16,614 nucleotides of DNA from positions 1 to 16,614 of the forward strand of contig CAZAQL010000060.1 of assembly GCA_964487295.1 (NCBI GenBank), given 5' to 3'. The notes below the pieces were generated by a model. That model ran no database searches and was not told the origin of the DNA. It worked only from the letters and a program-made list of their open reading frames with translations. A program made the translations under genes and the position numbers. This stretch comes from JAPEKQ01 sp964487295. GTDB taxonomy: Bacteria > Joyebacterota > Joyebacteria > Joyebacterales > Joyebacteraceae. Every line of letters starts with the position of its first letter. The stretch's first letter is position 1. Below are positions 1-8,303 of this stretch, one piece after another.

Positions 1-1190
1 CACTGATCCTCGTTGCAGGTCACCAGGTCGCGGTCCTGGACGAGCATGCCGCCGCCGACGAGCGCCCGCGTGTGGAGCTGCGGTCTGAGCCGGTAGTCGG
101 TGAGATCCGGGAATGCCGCCTTCATGATCCGGCGATTCTTCTTCCCTCGCATGAGCTCGAGCGCGTTGCGGTAGTAGTCCGGCGCGATGACGGCCTCGAC
201 GAAGTGCGTCTCGTGGATGAGCTTCGCCGTCTCGATGTCGACACTCCGGTTGAGGGCGATGATGCTGCCGAACGCGGAGACCGGGTCACATGCCAGAGCC
301 CTTTCGTAGGCCTTGTCGAGCGTCGTGGCGCTCGCGACGCCACAGGGGGTCGCGTGCTTGATGACTGCGGCCGTCGGGTCCGGGAACTCCCGCACGATCG
401 AGAGCGCCGCGTCCAGGTCCATGATGTTGTTGTACGACAGCTCCTTCCCCGAGAGCTGCTCGGCGCGCACGACGCTCGGACCGACCATGTGGGGCCTCTG
501 CGCGTAGAAGGCCGCGCGCTGGTGAGGGTTCTCCCCGTACCGGAGGTCGTTGAGCTTCTCGAGTTCGATGGAGACCGTCGCGGGGAGATCGTGTTCGGCA
601 TGCTCGTCGAAGGTCGCCAGGTAGCGGTGAATGGCCTTGTCGTAGTCCCTCGTTCGCGCGAAGGCCGCCACCGCGAGGCGGCGTCGCTCCTCGCCCGAGA
701 CATCCCCGCTCCCCCGGAGCATTTCGAGCACGCTCTCATACTGCTCCGGGTCGCTCACGACGACGACGTCCTCGAAGTTCTTCGCCGCCGCCCTGAGCAG
801 CGTTACGCCGCCGATGTCGATCTGCTCGAGTGCCTCGTCGAGCGTCGTGCCCGCCGCCGCAGTCACCTTCTCGAACTGGTAGAGGTTGACGACCACCATG
901 TCGATCCGGTCGATCCCCTCCTGGGCGAGCGTCGCCACGTGACTCTCGTTCGCCGTCTTGGCGAGGATGCCGCCGTGGATGTGCGGGTGGAGCGTCTTCA
1001 CGCGCCCGCCGAGGATCTCCCCGGCCCCCGTGACGTCGGCGACGTCGCGGCACGCGACGCCGGCCGACCGGAGCCGGGAGGCCGTCCCCCCTGTCGAGAT
1101 GATGTCCACACCGAGCTCCGCGAGACCCTGCGCGAACTCGGTGATCCCCTGCTTGTCGGAAACGCTGATCAACGCTCTCGAGACGCTCAT
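1..1190 (-). CDS. purH: PurH, bifunctional AICAR transformylase/IMP cyclohydrolase (3' end cut by the window edge)
   Basis: Catalyses the last two steps to IMP: formylation of AICAR by 10-formyl-THF, then ring closure of FAICAR. About 396 codons are visible of a protein usually near 510-530 residues; the frame is open at base 1, so the C-terminus lies outside. The N-terminal cyclohydrolase (MGS-like) domain shows SVSDKQG (10-15), STGGTA (32-37) and GGRVKTLHP (61-69). The transformylase domain shows LRYGENPHQ, LSGKELSYNN and the catalytic KH pair at about 278-279 in KHATPCGVA. The usual Asn of KHANPCG is Thr here, a position that varies in the family. Start: the ATG at 1190 overlaps the purF stop as ATGA and has GGGAG nine bases upstream, so translation is probably coupled to purF. 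Last visible gene of the operon. Confidence 0.95.
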   Translation of the reverse strand, partial: MSVSRALISVSDKQGITEFAQGLAELGVDIISTGGTASRLRSAGVACRDVADVTGAGEILGGRVKTLHPHIHGGILAKTANESHVATLAQEGIDRIDMVVVNLYQFEKVTAAAGTTLDEALEQIDIGGVTLLRAAAKNFEDVVVVSDPEQYESVLEMLRGSGDVSGEERRRLAVAAFARTRDYDKAIHRYLATFDEHAEHDLPATVSIELEKLNDLRYGENPHQRAAFYAQRPHMVGPSVVRAEQLSGKELSYNNIMDLDAALSIVREFPDPTAAVIKHATPCGVASATTLDKAYERALACDPVSAFGSIIALNRSVDIETAKLIHETHFVEAVIAPDYYRNALELMRGKKNRRIMKAAFPDLTDYRLRPQLHTRALVGGGMLVQDRDLVTCNEDQ

Positions 1191-2608
1191 GATGTGTTTC
1201 TCCCTGTTGACGTGCCCGCGCTCGAACCGCAGGCGCACTCGTGGGGATAGCTTCCATCGAAGCAGGCGACGCAATAGGCGTTCCTGGGCGGCGGGACCGA
1301 CGCGAGCAGCCCCTCGAAGGAGAGGTAACCGAGGGAGTCGACGCCGATGAAACCCGCGATCTCCTCGACCTCGTTATTCGACGCGACGAGTTCCTCCCGG
1401 GTCGGTGTGTCGATGCCGTAGAAGCACGGGAAGCGAATCGGGGGTGAGGCGACTCGCAGGTGGATCTCCCTCGCTCCCGCCTTGCGGATGAGTCTCATGA
1501 GCTCGCGGCTCGTCGTTCCGCGCACGATCGAGTCGTCCACGACGACGACCCGCCGGCCGCGGAGCGTCTCCTCGACCGGGTTGTACTTGATCCGCACGCG
1601 CAGATCGCGGATGGACTGCTTCGGGTGGATGAACGTCCGCCCTATGTAGTGGTTGCGGATGAGGCCGATCTCGAGCGGCAGCCCGGAGGCCTCCGCGTAC
1701 CCCATGGCGGAGGCGTTGCTCGAGTCCGGCACGGAGAACACGATGTCCGCGTCCGCCGGATGCTCTCTCGCGAGCGCCCGTCCCAGCTGCCTTCGCACGC
1801 CGTCCACCGACGCGTCGCGCAGCACGGAGTCCGGCCGCGAGAAGTAGATGTACTCGAAGATGCAGAAGCTGCGAGGGCCGCCAGGGGGCGAGAGACGGTG
1901 CGAGTGCGCGCCGTCGCCGTCGAGGACCACGATCTCCCCCGGCTCGACGTACCGCTCGTACTCGGCGCCGACGATGTCGAGGGCACAGCTCTCCGACGCG
2001 ACCACCCACCCACCGGAAGCCAAACGTCCGAAGCAGAGGGGACGGTAGCCTCTGGGATCCCGGAGGGCCACGAGTCTCCCGTCAAGCATGAACAGGATGG
2101 AGTACGCGCCCTCGACGCCCGCGAGCGCCTCGCTCAGGATGTCCGGGATGGCCTCAGGCCCGGCGTTCGGGCGTGCGGCGTAGGCGCGAGCGATGAGGTG
2201 GAGGATGGTCTCGGTGTCCGTCGTCGTCCGGAAGATCGAGCCCTTCGACTCGAGGCGCGCCCGCAGGCTGCCGGAGTCCACGAGGTTGCCGTTGTGCGCG
2301 GCCGCGAGCTGTCCGCCCTGAAACCTCACGATCAGCGGCTGGGCGTTGATGAGCTGGCTCTGCCCGGTCGTGGAGTATCGCACGTGCCCGATGGCGACGT
2401 CGCCGGGCAGCCGGTCGAGGATCTCCTCGCTGAAGACGTGGCTGACCAGGCCCATCGCCCGGTGCTGGAAGGCCGTGCCCTCGTCCCACGTCACGATACC
2501 GGCGCTCTCCTGGCCCCGGTGCTGCAGGGCGTAGAGCCCGAGGTACGTCAGACGGGCCGCGTCGCGGTTGCCGGATACCCCGAAGATGCCGCACTCCTCG
2601 TGGAACAA
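1187..2608 (-). CDS. purF: PurF, amidophosphoribosyltransferase (Fe-S, propeptide type)
   Basis: First committed purine step: PRPP + glutamine to phosphoribosylamine. 473 residues, the usual size. The start is TTG at 2608, seven bases after GGAGAGG; upstream in-frame codons show no better start. It gives a five-residue propeptide before CGIFGV, whose Cys6 would be the N-terminal nucleophile after cleavage. The Ntn glutaminase domain has LQHRGQES, GHVRYSTTG and AAAHNGNL; the phosphoribosyltransferase domain has the PRPP loop VVVVDDSIVRGTTS (about 354-367). Cys249 (CIFEYIYFSRPDS), Cys395 (FPCFYGID), Cys446 and Cys449 (CVACFDG) match the four [4Fe-4S] ligands of B. subtilis PurF, suggesting an oxygen-sensitive enzyme. 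The C-terminus carries an extra tail after FDGSYP with a Cys-Ala-Cys and a Ser/Gly/Thr-rich end. It overlaps purH by 4 nt. Confidence 0.95.
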   Translation of the reverse strand: MFHEECGIFGVSGNRDAARLTYLGLYALQHRGQESAGIVTWDEGTAFQHRAMGLVSHVFSEEILDRLPGDVAIGHVRYSTTGQSQLINAQPLIVRFQGGQLAAAHNGNLVDSGSLRARLESKGSIFRTTTDTETILHLIARAYAARPNAGPEAIPDILSEALAGVEGAYSILFMLDGRLVALRDPRGYRPLCFGRLASGGWVVASESCALDIVGAEYERYVEPGEIVVLDGDGAHSHRLSPPGGPRSFCIFEYIYFSRPDSVLRDASVDGVRRQLGRALAREHPADADIVFSVPDSSNASAMGYAEASGLPLEIGLIRNHYIGRTFIHPKQSIRDLRVRIKYNPVEETLRGRRVVVVDDSIVRGTTSRELMRLIRKAGAREIHLRVASPPIRFPCFYGIDTPTREELVASNNEVEEIAGFIGVDSLGYLSFEGLLASVPPPRNAYCVACFDGSYPHECACGSSAGTSTGRNTS

Positions 2609-2643
2609 GATGGCTCCTCTCCAATCGGTTAGCGGCGGCGCCG

Positions 2644-2668
2644 GGCCGGGCCGCGTCGCGGCCCGGCC
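2644..2668 (-). other. GC-only hairpin between purC and purF
   Basis: The 73-nt gap between purC and purF holds a near-perfect inverted repeat. The arms GGCCGGGCCGCG and CGCGGCCCGGCC are separated by one base, so about 10 bp can pair around a 5-nt loop. No U-run follows on the transcribed strand, so an intrinsic terminator is unlikely. A processing, mRNA-stabilising or attenuating role between the two cistrons is inference. The purF ribosome-binding site lies about 25 bases downstream. Confidence 0.5.
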
Positions 2669-2681
2669 GGCGGCCGCGCGG

Positions 2682-3386
2682 TCAGGTCGAGACGCGCTCG
2701 AGGACCTCCCGGTAGGCGTCGAGGAATCCCCCGAGATCCTGCCGGAAGCGGTCCTTGTCCATGATCTCGTCGGTGCTGGCATCGTGGAAACGGCACGTGT
2801 CCGGGGACACCTCGTCGCCCAGGACCATCTCTCCGTCCAGTGTCCCGAACTCCAGCTTGAAGTCTACGAGGCGCGTGTTTCTCTCGGACAGGAATCCCGT
2901 GAGGACTCTGTTGACCTCGAGGGCCGCCCGCTTCAGGTACTGCACCTGCTCGTCGGTCGCAAGCCCCAACGCCCGGACGTGCTCCTCGGCGAGGATCGGA
3001 TCACCGAGATCGTCGTCCTTGAGGTAGAATTCAACGAGGGGCGGGTCGAAGGTCGTGCCCGGCTCGACCCCGAGTCGCTTGACGAGCGACCCGGCGGCGA
3101 CGTTCCTGACGACGACCTCGAGCGGGAGCATCTCGAGACGCTCCACGACCATCTCGTTGTCCGAGATCTTCTCGACGAAGTGCGTGCGCACTCCGGCCTT
3201 CTCGAGAAGAGTGAAGAAATGCGACGAGATCTGGTTGTTCAGGACGCCCTTTCCGGCGATGACCTCGTGCTTCACCCCGTTGAAGGCCGTCGCGTCGTCC
3301 TTGAACTCCTGCACCATGCGTCCGGGCTCGTCCGTCTCCCACAGGATCTTGGCCTTGCCTTCGTACAGCGGCTGCGTCTTCTTCAC
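2682..3386 (-). CDS. purC: PurC, SAICAR synthetase
   Basis: Phosphoribosylaminoimidazole-succinocarboxamide synthase joins CAIR and aspartate using ATP, giving SAICAR, the substrate of PurB encoded just upstream. 234 residues, typical of the bacterial monofunctional enzyme. Motifs: PLYEGKAKIL at the N-terminus (nucleotide loop), EVVVRNVAAGSLVKR (about 91-105), LVDFKLEFG and GDEVSPDTCRF (CAIR/ATP site). Start: a GTG at 3386, eight bases after AAGGAG and overlapping the purB stop as GTGA; an in-frame GTG at 3395 has no suitably spaced site. Expression is probably coupled to purB. Unlike the tight purB junction, the 3' side has a 73-nt gap with a hairpin before purF. Confidence 0.95.
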   Translation of the reverse strand: MKKTQPLYEGKAKILWETDEPGRMVQEFKDDATAFNGVKHEVIAGKGVLNNQISSHFFTLLEKAGVRTHFVEKISDNEMVVERLEMLPLEVVVRNVAAGSLVKRLGVEPGTTFDPPLVEFYLKDDDLGDPILAEEHVRALGLATDEQVQYLKRAALEVNRVLTGFLSERNTRLVDFKLEFGTLDGEMVLGDEVSPDTCRFHDASTDEIMDKDRFRQDLGGFLDAYREVLERVST

Positions 3387-4705
3387 GCCTCGCACTCCTT
3401 CTTTCCGGAGTCCCTGATCTCCAGCCTCTCGAAAACGGCATCGATCGCCGCCAGGTGCCTCTCGATCCCGGTGGCCTCCGCGATGCCGCCCCTGCCGAGG
3501 AGCTCGAGCGTTCTCTGGTCCTTCGCGATCTCGTCGTCGAAACTCGTGCCGCGACTCCTGGCGGTCATCGCGGCGGACTGCACTATGTCATACGCTTCGT
3601 CGCGAGAGAGGCCCTTCTCGACGAGCATGGTCAGCACCGTGCCCGAGGCGAAGAGCCCATTCGACGCGTCGATGTTCTGGCGCATCCTGTCCGGGCGGAT
3701 GTCGAGACGCTCGACGACGCTCCGGAAGCGTTGGATCATGTAGTGCGCGAGTGTCGAGCTGTCGGGAAGGATGACGCGCTCGACCGAGGAATGGGAGATG
3801 TCCCGCTCGTGCCAGAGCTCGATGTTCTCGATGCCCGCCAGCGCGTTCGCCCTCAGAAGCCGGGCGAGGCCGCAGAGCTGCTCGCACTTGATGGGGTTGC
3901 GCTTGTGGGGCATCGCCGAGCTGCCCTTCTGCTTCTTGGCGAAGCCCTCGAGGATCTCGCTCGTCTCGGTCCTCGCCAGCAGGCGTATCTCCAGGGCCTG
4001 TCGCGCGATGACGGCACCGAGCACCGCGAGCGCGTTCAGGTAGCCCGCGTGCCGGTCGCGCGAGACGATCTGCGAGGAGATCGCTGCCGCCCGAATGCCA
4101 AGCGCCTCGCAGACGCGCCGTTCGACCTCAGGGTCGAGGTTGGCGTAGGTGCCGACGGCCCCCGAGATCTTCCCTGCGGAGGCGGCGCCGACGGCGACGG
4201 CGAACATGTCGCCGGCCCTCGAGAGTTCGTCCCACCAGTAGGCGAACTTGAGGCCCAGCGACGTGGGCTCCGCGTGCACGCCGTGCGTGCGTCCCATGAT
4301 GGAAGTTCTCTCGTGCTCGAGCGCGAGGGAGCGGACGGCTTCGCAAAGGCCGTCGAGCTCCTCGAGGATGAGGCGTCCGGCGCGGTTGATCTGCGCTGCC
4401 GTGGCCGTGTCGAGAATGTCGGAGGATGTCATGCCGAGATGGACGTACCGGGCCTCGGGACCGATGGACTCCCCGAGCGCTTTCAGAAAGGCGATGACGT
4501 CGTGGTGGGTTTCCTCCTCGATCTCCTTCATCCTCGCGATGTCGACGGTGGCGCGCTTCTCGATGACCTCCACGGCCTCGGCGGGAACACGGCCCAGTTC
4601 GCTGAGGGCGCGGGCCGCTTCGACCTCGATCAGGATCCAGAGGTCGATGCGGGTCTCCTCGCTCCATACCTCCGACATCTCGGGCGTGCTGTAGCGTTCG
4701 ATCAC
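3383..4705 (-). CDS. purB: PurB, adenylosuccinate lyase
   Basis: Fumarase/aspartase-superfamily lyase with two roles: SAICAR to AICAR in the IMP pathway, and adenylosuccinate to AMP. 440 residues, normal length. The N-terminus MIERYSTPEMSEVWSEE is characteristic. Catalytic features line up with B. subtilis numbering: His68 (THHDV), His89 and TSSDILDTA (93-101), His141 in GRTHGVHAEPT, and the mobile signature loop SSAMPHKRNPI (262-272). Start: GTG at 4705 with GAGGA seven bases upstream. It follows guaA after a 127-nt gap, one of the two larger gaps in the purine half, and overlaps purC by 4 nt. Confidence 0.96.
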   Translation of the reverse strand: MIERYSTPEMSEVWSEETRIDLWILIEVEAARALSELGRVPAEAVEVIEKRATVDIARMKEIEEETHHDVIAFLKALGESIGPEARYVHLGMTSSDILDTATAAQINRAGRLILEELDGLCEAVRSLALEHERTSIMGRTHGVHAEPTSLGLKFAYWWDELSRAGDMFAVAVGAASAGKISGAVGTYANLDPEVERRVCEALGIRAAAISSQIVSRDRHAGYLNALAVLGAVIARQALEIRLLARTETSEILEGFAKKQKGSSAMPHKRNPIKCEQLCGLARLLRANALAGIENIELWHERDISHSSVERVILPDSSTLAHYMIQRFRSVVERLDIRPDRMRQNIDASNGLFASGTVLTMLVEKGLSRDEAYDIVQSAAMTARSRGTSFDDEIAKDQRTLELLGRGGIAEATGIERHLAAIDAVFERLEIRDSGKKECEA

Positions 4706-4832
4706 GATGCGTTCCTCGTTTCCACGGACTGCGGCCCGCCTGCTGCTCGGACTGTTGCCCTCTGCTGTTCCTCTGACCCTGGTCCGCCCCGCGAAGCGCC
4801 GGGCGGCGCCGCCGGGGCTGTCCGGCTCCGCG
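4706..4832 (-). other. purB-guaA gap with a 12-bp palindrome
   Basis: A 127-nt non-coding gap. It holds a perfect 12-bp palindrome GGCGGCGCCGCC (4802-4813) and, next to it on the transcribed strand, an imperfect CCGCCC/GGGCGG stem around GCTTCGC. There is no U-tract and I see no -10/-35 pair, so I read it as an untranslated spacer, possibly structured, rather than a terminator or promoter. Confidence 0.3.
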
Positions 4833-6422
4833 CTACTCCCACTCGATCGTCGACGGCGGCTTCGAGCTGACGTCGTAGCAGACGCGGTTGACGCCGCGGA
4901 CCTCGTTGATGATGCGCGCCGACATCCGCTCGAGCACCTCCTGCGGCATCGGGTACCAGTGCGCCGTCATCCCGTCGTGGGAGTGCACGGCCCTCAGGGC
5001 CACGACGTGCTCGTAGGTGCGCTCGTCCCCCATGACGCCCACGGTTTTGACCGGCAGCAGCACGACGAAGGCCTGCCAGATGTCGTCATAGAGACCAGCC
5101 CGGCGAATCTCCTCGAGGTAGATCGCGTCCGCCTCGCGCAGCACGGCGAGGCGCTCCTCGGTGACCTCGCCCAGAACGCGGATGCCGAGTCCCGGCCCGG
5201 GGAAAGGGTGGCGGCCGAGGATGTCGGCGTCGATGCCGAGCTCGGCGCCGACCTTCCGGACCTCGTCCTTGAAGAGCATCCGGACCGGCTCGATGAGCTC
5301 GAGGTCCATCCTCTCCGGCAGTCCCCCGACGTTGTGATGGCTCTTGATCGTCGCCGAGGGTCCCTTGACCGACACGCTCTCGATGACGTCCGGATAGAGC
5401 GTGCCCTGCGCGAGGAAGCGGGCTCCGCCGATCCGCTTCGCCTCCTCCTCGAACACGCGGATGAACTCGTGACCGATGATCTTGCGCTTGCGTTCGGGGT
5501 CCGTGACGCCCCTGAGCTTCTCGAGGAATCTGTCGCCCGCCTTCACCACGTCGATCCTGATCCCCAGCTTCTCCCTGAGTCGCGTGATGACGTCGTGTTC
5601 CTCGTTCTTCCGAATGAGCCCGTTGTCGACGAAGATGGGAACGAGTCTGTCTCCGATCGCGCGGTGGATGAGCACCGACATCACCGACGAGTCGACGCCT
5701 CCCGAGAGAGCGCAGATGACCCTCGCTTCGCCGACCCTCTCGCGGATCTCCTCGATCGCCTCCTCGACGAACGATCTGGGCGACCAGTCCCCCTCGATGG
5801 CGCTGACGCGACGGACGAAGTTCTCGAGCAGCCGGCTCCCCTGCTTGGTGTGGATGACCTCCGGATGGAACTGGAGACCGTAGACGCGGCGGGCGTCGTC
5901 GCCCATCGCCGCGATCTTGCCGTCGGAGCTCCTTCCGAGCACCACGAACCCCTTCGGCGGTTCGGTCACCTCGTCGCCGTGGCTCATCCAGACCTGCGTG
6001 CGTTCGGAGAGCCCGTCGAAGAGAGGGTGCCCGCGGTCGGGGTCGAAGCCCATCGGCCCGTACTCGCGCGTCGCTCCGGCTGAGACACTCCCGCCGAGGG
6101 CCTCGGCGGCCGCGTGCATCCCGTAGCAGATGCCCAGCACGGGAAGACCCAGGCCGAAGATGCCCGGGTCGGGGCGCGGGGCGCCGTTCGCGTAGATGCT
6201 GGAGGGACCTCCCGAGAGCACGACGGCTCCCGCCGTCTCCGGGAACTCGGCAGCCGGCGTGTCGAACCGGACGACCTCCGAAAAGACGCCGAACTCGCGG
6301 ATCCTCCGCGCGATCAGGTGCGTGTACTGCGAGCCGAAGTCCAGTATGACGACCGAGACGTGGCCCGTGTGGCTCCGGTCCGCGGTCCTGCCACCCACGG
6401 CTGCCGCGCTCCCCTGGGTCAT
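4833..6422 (-). CDS. guaA: GuaA, GMP synthase (glutamine-hydrolysing)
   Basis: Converts XMP to GMP using glutamine and ATP; acts directly after the IMP dehydrogenase encoded upstream. 529 residues with the full domain order. The class I glutamine amidotransferase domain has Cys99 in GICYGMH, and His186 and Glu188 in QFHPEV. The ATP pyrophosphatase has PP-loop LSGGVDSSV (about 239-247). The dimerisation domain ends with the family tail YDVSSKPPSTIEWE. The start is ATG at 6422 with GGAGGA close upstream, inside the 19-nt gap after guaB3. It adds about 20 Ala/Gly/Ser/Arg-rich residues before VSVVILDFGSQYT, where most homologues begin; no in-frame start codon sits at that usual point. Confidence 0.96.
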   Translation of the reverse strand: MTQGSAAAVGGRTADRSHTGHVSVVILDFGSQYTHLIARRIREFGVFSEVVRFDTPAAEFPETAGAVVLSGGPSSIYANGAPRPDPGIFGLGLPVLGICYGMHAAAEALGGSVSAGATREYGPMGFDPDRGHPLFDGLSERTQVWMSHGDEVTEPPKGFVVLGRSSDGKIAAMGDDARRVYGLQFHPEVIHTKQGSRLLENFVRRVSAIEGDWSPRSFVEEAIEEIRERVGEARVICALSGGVDSSVMSVLIHRAIGDRLVPIFVDNGLIRKNEEHDVITRLREKLGIRIDVVKAGDRFLEKLRGVTDPERKRKIIGHEFIRVFEEEAKRIGGARFLAQGTLYPDVIESVSVKGPSATIKSHHNVGGLPERMDLELIEPVRMLFKDEVRKVGAELGIDADILGRHPFPGPGLGIRVLGEVTEERLAVLREADAIYLEEIRRAGLYDDIWQAFVVLLPVKTVGVMGDERTYEHVVALRAVHSHDGMTAHWYPMPQEVLERMSARIINEVRGVNRVCYDVSSKPPSTIEWE

Positions 6423-6441
6423 GTGCTCCTCCGCTTGGCGT

Positions 6442-7602
6442 CTATCGGTACATTCCGACGTGCTGGCTTCTCTGCATGAGCTTCCCCTCCGAGCGAATGG
6501 AAGGAGCGATGACCAGCTCCGCCTGCTGGAGTTCGAAGATGTTCTTGGCGCCCACGGACCCCATACACGTCCTGATGGCCCCGACGAAGTTCTGGGTCCC
6601 GTCGTCGGTCCGCGCCGGACCGAGCAGGATCTCCTTGAGCGTTCCGGACGTTCCCGTCTTGACGCGGGCGCCCCGAGGCAGATCGCCGTGCGGGGTCGCC
6701 ATGCCCCAGTGGTATCCGCTTCCGGGAGCCTCCTCGGCTCTCGCCATCGCTGACCCGATCATGACGGCGTCGGCTCCGGACGCGAAGGCCTTGCAGACGT
6801 CGCCGCCGGTGTCCATGCCTCCGTCCGTGATGATCGGGACGAACTTGCCCGTGCGCTTGTAGAAGAAGTCGCGGGCGGCCGCCGCGTCGACGGTCGACGT
6901 CACCTGCGGCACCCCGATCCCCAGCACGCCCCGCGTCGTGCAGGCCGCTCCGGGGCCGACGCCGATCAGCACCGCGTCCGCTCCCGCCTCCATGAGGTCC
7001 AGCGTCACGTCGTAGGTCACGCAGTTGCCGACGATGACCGGGATCGACATGGAGTCGATGAAGGCCTGCAGATCGAGCGTGTCGTACTCGGTCGAGATGT
7101 GGTCGATCGTGGCCACGGTGGACTGGACAACGAAGATATCCGCGCCGGCCTCCTCGGCCATCCTCCCGAACCGCTCGGCGCGGATCGGGGTTGCCGATAC
7201 AGCCGCGACGCCCCCGGCCGCCTTGATCTCCTCGACGCGCTCCCCGACCAGTTGCTCCTTGATGTCCGGCTTGTAGAGTTCCTGGACGATGCGAGTCGCC
7301 TCTTCCGGCGTGGCGCCCGCGATGCGTCCGAGGACGTCCCCGGGTTCGTCGTATCGTGTCTGGACGCCTTCAAGATTGAGCACCGCGAGCCCACCGAGCT
7401 CCGACATGCGGACGGCCATCGTGACGTCGACGACGCCGTCCATCGCCGCCGCGAGGATGGGGACCGCGAACTCCATCTCCCCGAGCCTCCAGGTCGTATC
7501 GGTCTCCGCCGGGTTGATCGTGGTCCTGCCCGGGACGATCGCCACCTCGTCGAAGCCGAAGGCCTGCCGCGCCTTCCTCCCACGTCCGATGTACATCCCC
7601 AT
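6442..7602 (-). CDS. guaB3: GuaB3-type IMP dehydrogenase, without CBS domains
   Basis: Belongs to the short IMP dehydrogenase family known as GuaB3 (NAD-dependent IMP to XMP expected). 386 residues against nearly 490 for canonical GuaB. The N-terminus IGRGRKARQAFGFDEVAIVP and the segment LGGLAVLNLEGVQTRYDEP (70-87) are family hallmarks. The barrel shows the catalytic loop GVGPGAACTTRG with Cys221, and GGMDTGGDVCKAFASGADAVMIGS for phosphate binding. The region where canonical enzymes insert two CBS domains is a helical linker of about 45 residues (about 90-135). Start: ATG at 7602, five bases after AGGAGG. It lies 19 nt upstream of guaA, the usual place of guaB, which argues that it is the working IMP dehydrogenase of this operon. 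Actinobacterial GuaB3 copies have uncertain function, so activity is inferred from the catalytic Cys and context. Confidence 0.9.
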   Translation of the reverse strand: MGMYIGRGRKARQAFGFDEVAIVPGRTTINPAETDTTWRLGEMEFAVPILAAAMDGVVDVTMAVRMSELGGLAVLNLEGVQTRYDEPGDVLGRIAGATPEEATRIVQELYKPDIKEQLVGERVEEIKAAGGVAAVSATPIRAERFGRMAEEAGADIFVVQSTVATIDHISTEYDTLDLQAFIDSMSIPVIVGNCVTYDVTLDLMEAGADAVLIGVGPGAACTTRGVLGIGVPQVTSTVDAAAARDFFYKRTGKFVPIITDGGMDTGGDVCKAFASGADAVMIGSAMARAEEAPGSGYHWGMATPHGDLPRGARVKTGTSGTLKEILLGPARTDDGTQNFVGAIRTCMGSVGAKNIFELQQAELVIAPSIRSEGKLMQRSQHVGMYR

Positions 7603-7652
7603 CGAGTCCTCCTGTCGAAGAGTGACCCCTGCGTTCTTTCTCTGCTGTCTTC

Positions 7653-8303
7653 CTACTTCGAAGCGTCCGGCCTGCTCCCCGGCTTCACGACGGGAACACC
7701 GTCACGGCACATGGGACAGTCGTCAGGGTCGTAGCTCTCGGCTGTCCGACGCACGAGCGACTCCGCGCGGGGTTCGAGGCCCGGATCGGTCATGCTCCGG
7801 TCCACGATGAACCCGTATCCGACGAGTTCGGCGCCGGCCTCACACACGAGTGCGGCGACCTCCTTGACCGAGCCGCCGGTCGTGACCACGTCCTCGATGA
7901 CGAGGACGCGCTCGCCCGGACGGACGGCGAACCCCCGTCGGAGCGTCATGCGTCCGTCCTTCCGTTCGGCGAAGAGGAACCGGACGTCGAGAGCTCTCGC
8001 CACCTCGTATCCTATGACCACGCCGCCCAGTGCCGGCGACACGACCGTGTCCACGCGGTCATCCTTGAAACGACCGGCCAGAAGCCGGCCGAGTTCGCCG
8101 GCGTGGCCCGGGTGCTCGAGCGCGCGGGCGCACTGGAAGTACTCCCCGCTGTGCCGTCCCGACGTGAGGCGGAAGTGGCCCTCGCGCCGCGCGCCGGTCT
8201 CCTCAATGATGCGATCGACGCGCCCGGCCTCTCCGGCGCGATCCGCCTCGACCGCAACGGTCGTCTTCGAGACCGTATCTCCCTCTCGTCTCGTCAGCGT
8301 CAC
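7653..8303 (-). CDS. pyrE: PyrE, orotate phosphoribosyltransferase
   Basis: Joins orotate and PRPP to OMP, the substrate of PyrF encoded just upstream. 216 residues. Core motifs: GHFRLTSGRHSGEYFQ (42-57), VVSPALGGVVIG (87-98), ERKDGRMTLRRGF and the PRPP loop RVLVIEDVVTTGG (132-144). The C-terminus has a Cys-x2-Cys (CPMC) followed by DGVPVVKPG, as in the Thermus-like PyrE subfamily. Start: GTG at 8303 overlapping the pyrF stop as GTGA, with GGAGG seven bases upstream. This gives about 25 extra N-terminal residues before the conserved core, but no later in-frame ATG, GTG or TTG precedes it. Last pyrimidine gene; 50 nt separate it from guaB3, with no terminator or promoter that I can see. Confidence 0.94.
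   Translation of the reverse strand: MTLTRREGDTVSKTTVAVEADRAGEAGRVDRIIEETGARREGHFRLTSGRHSGEYFQCARALEHPGHAGELGRLLAGRFKDDRVDTVVSPALGGVVIGYEVARALDVRFLFAERKDGRMTLRRGFAVRPGERVLVIEDVVTTGGSVKEVAALVCEAGAELVGYGFIVDRSMTDPGLEPRAESLVRRTAESYDPDDCPMCRDGVPVVKPGSRPDASK

Noticed and set aside
4707..6083. Long plus-strand open frame opposite guaA (similar ones opposite purB, purF and purH)
   Set aside because: They are antisense to clear enzymes, rich in Arg, Asp and Val, show no family motifs and arise from codon bias in high-GC genes.
7603..7652. Promoter or terminator between pyrE and guaB3
   Set aside because: No -10/-35 pair and no hairpin; only the guaB3 ribosome-binding site can be recognised.
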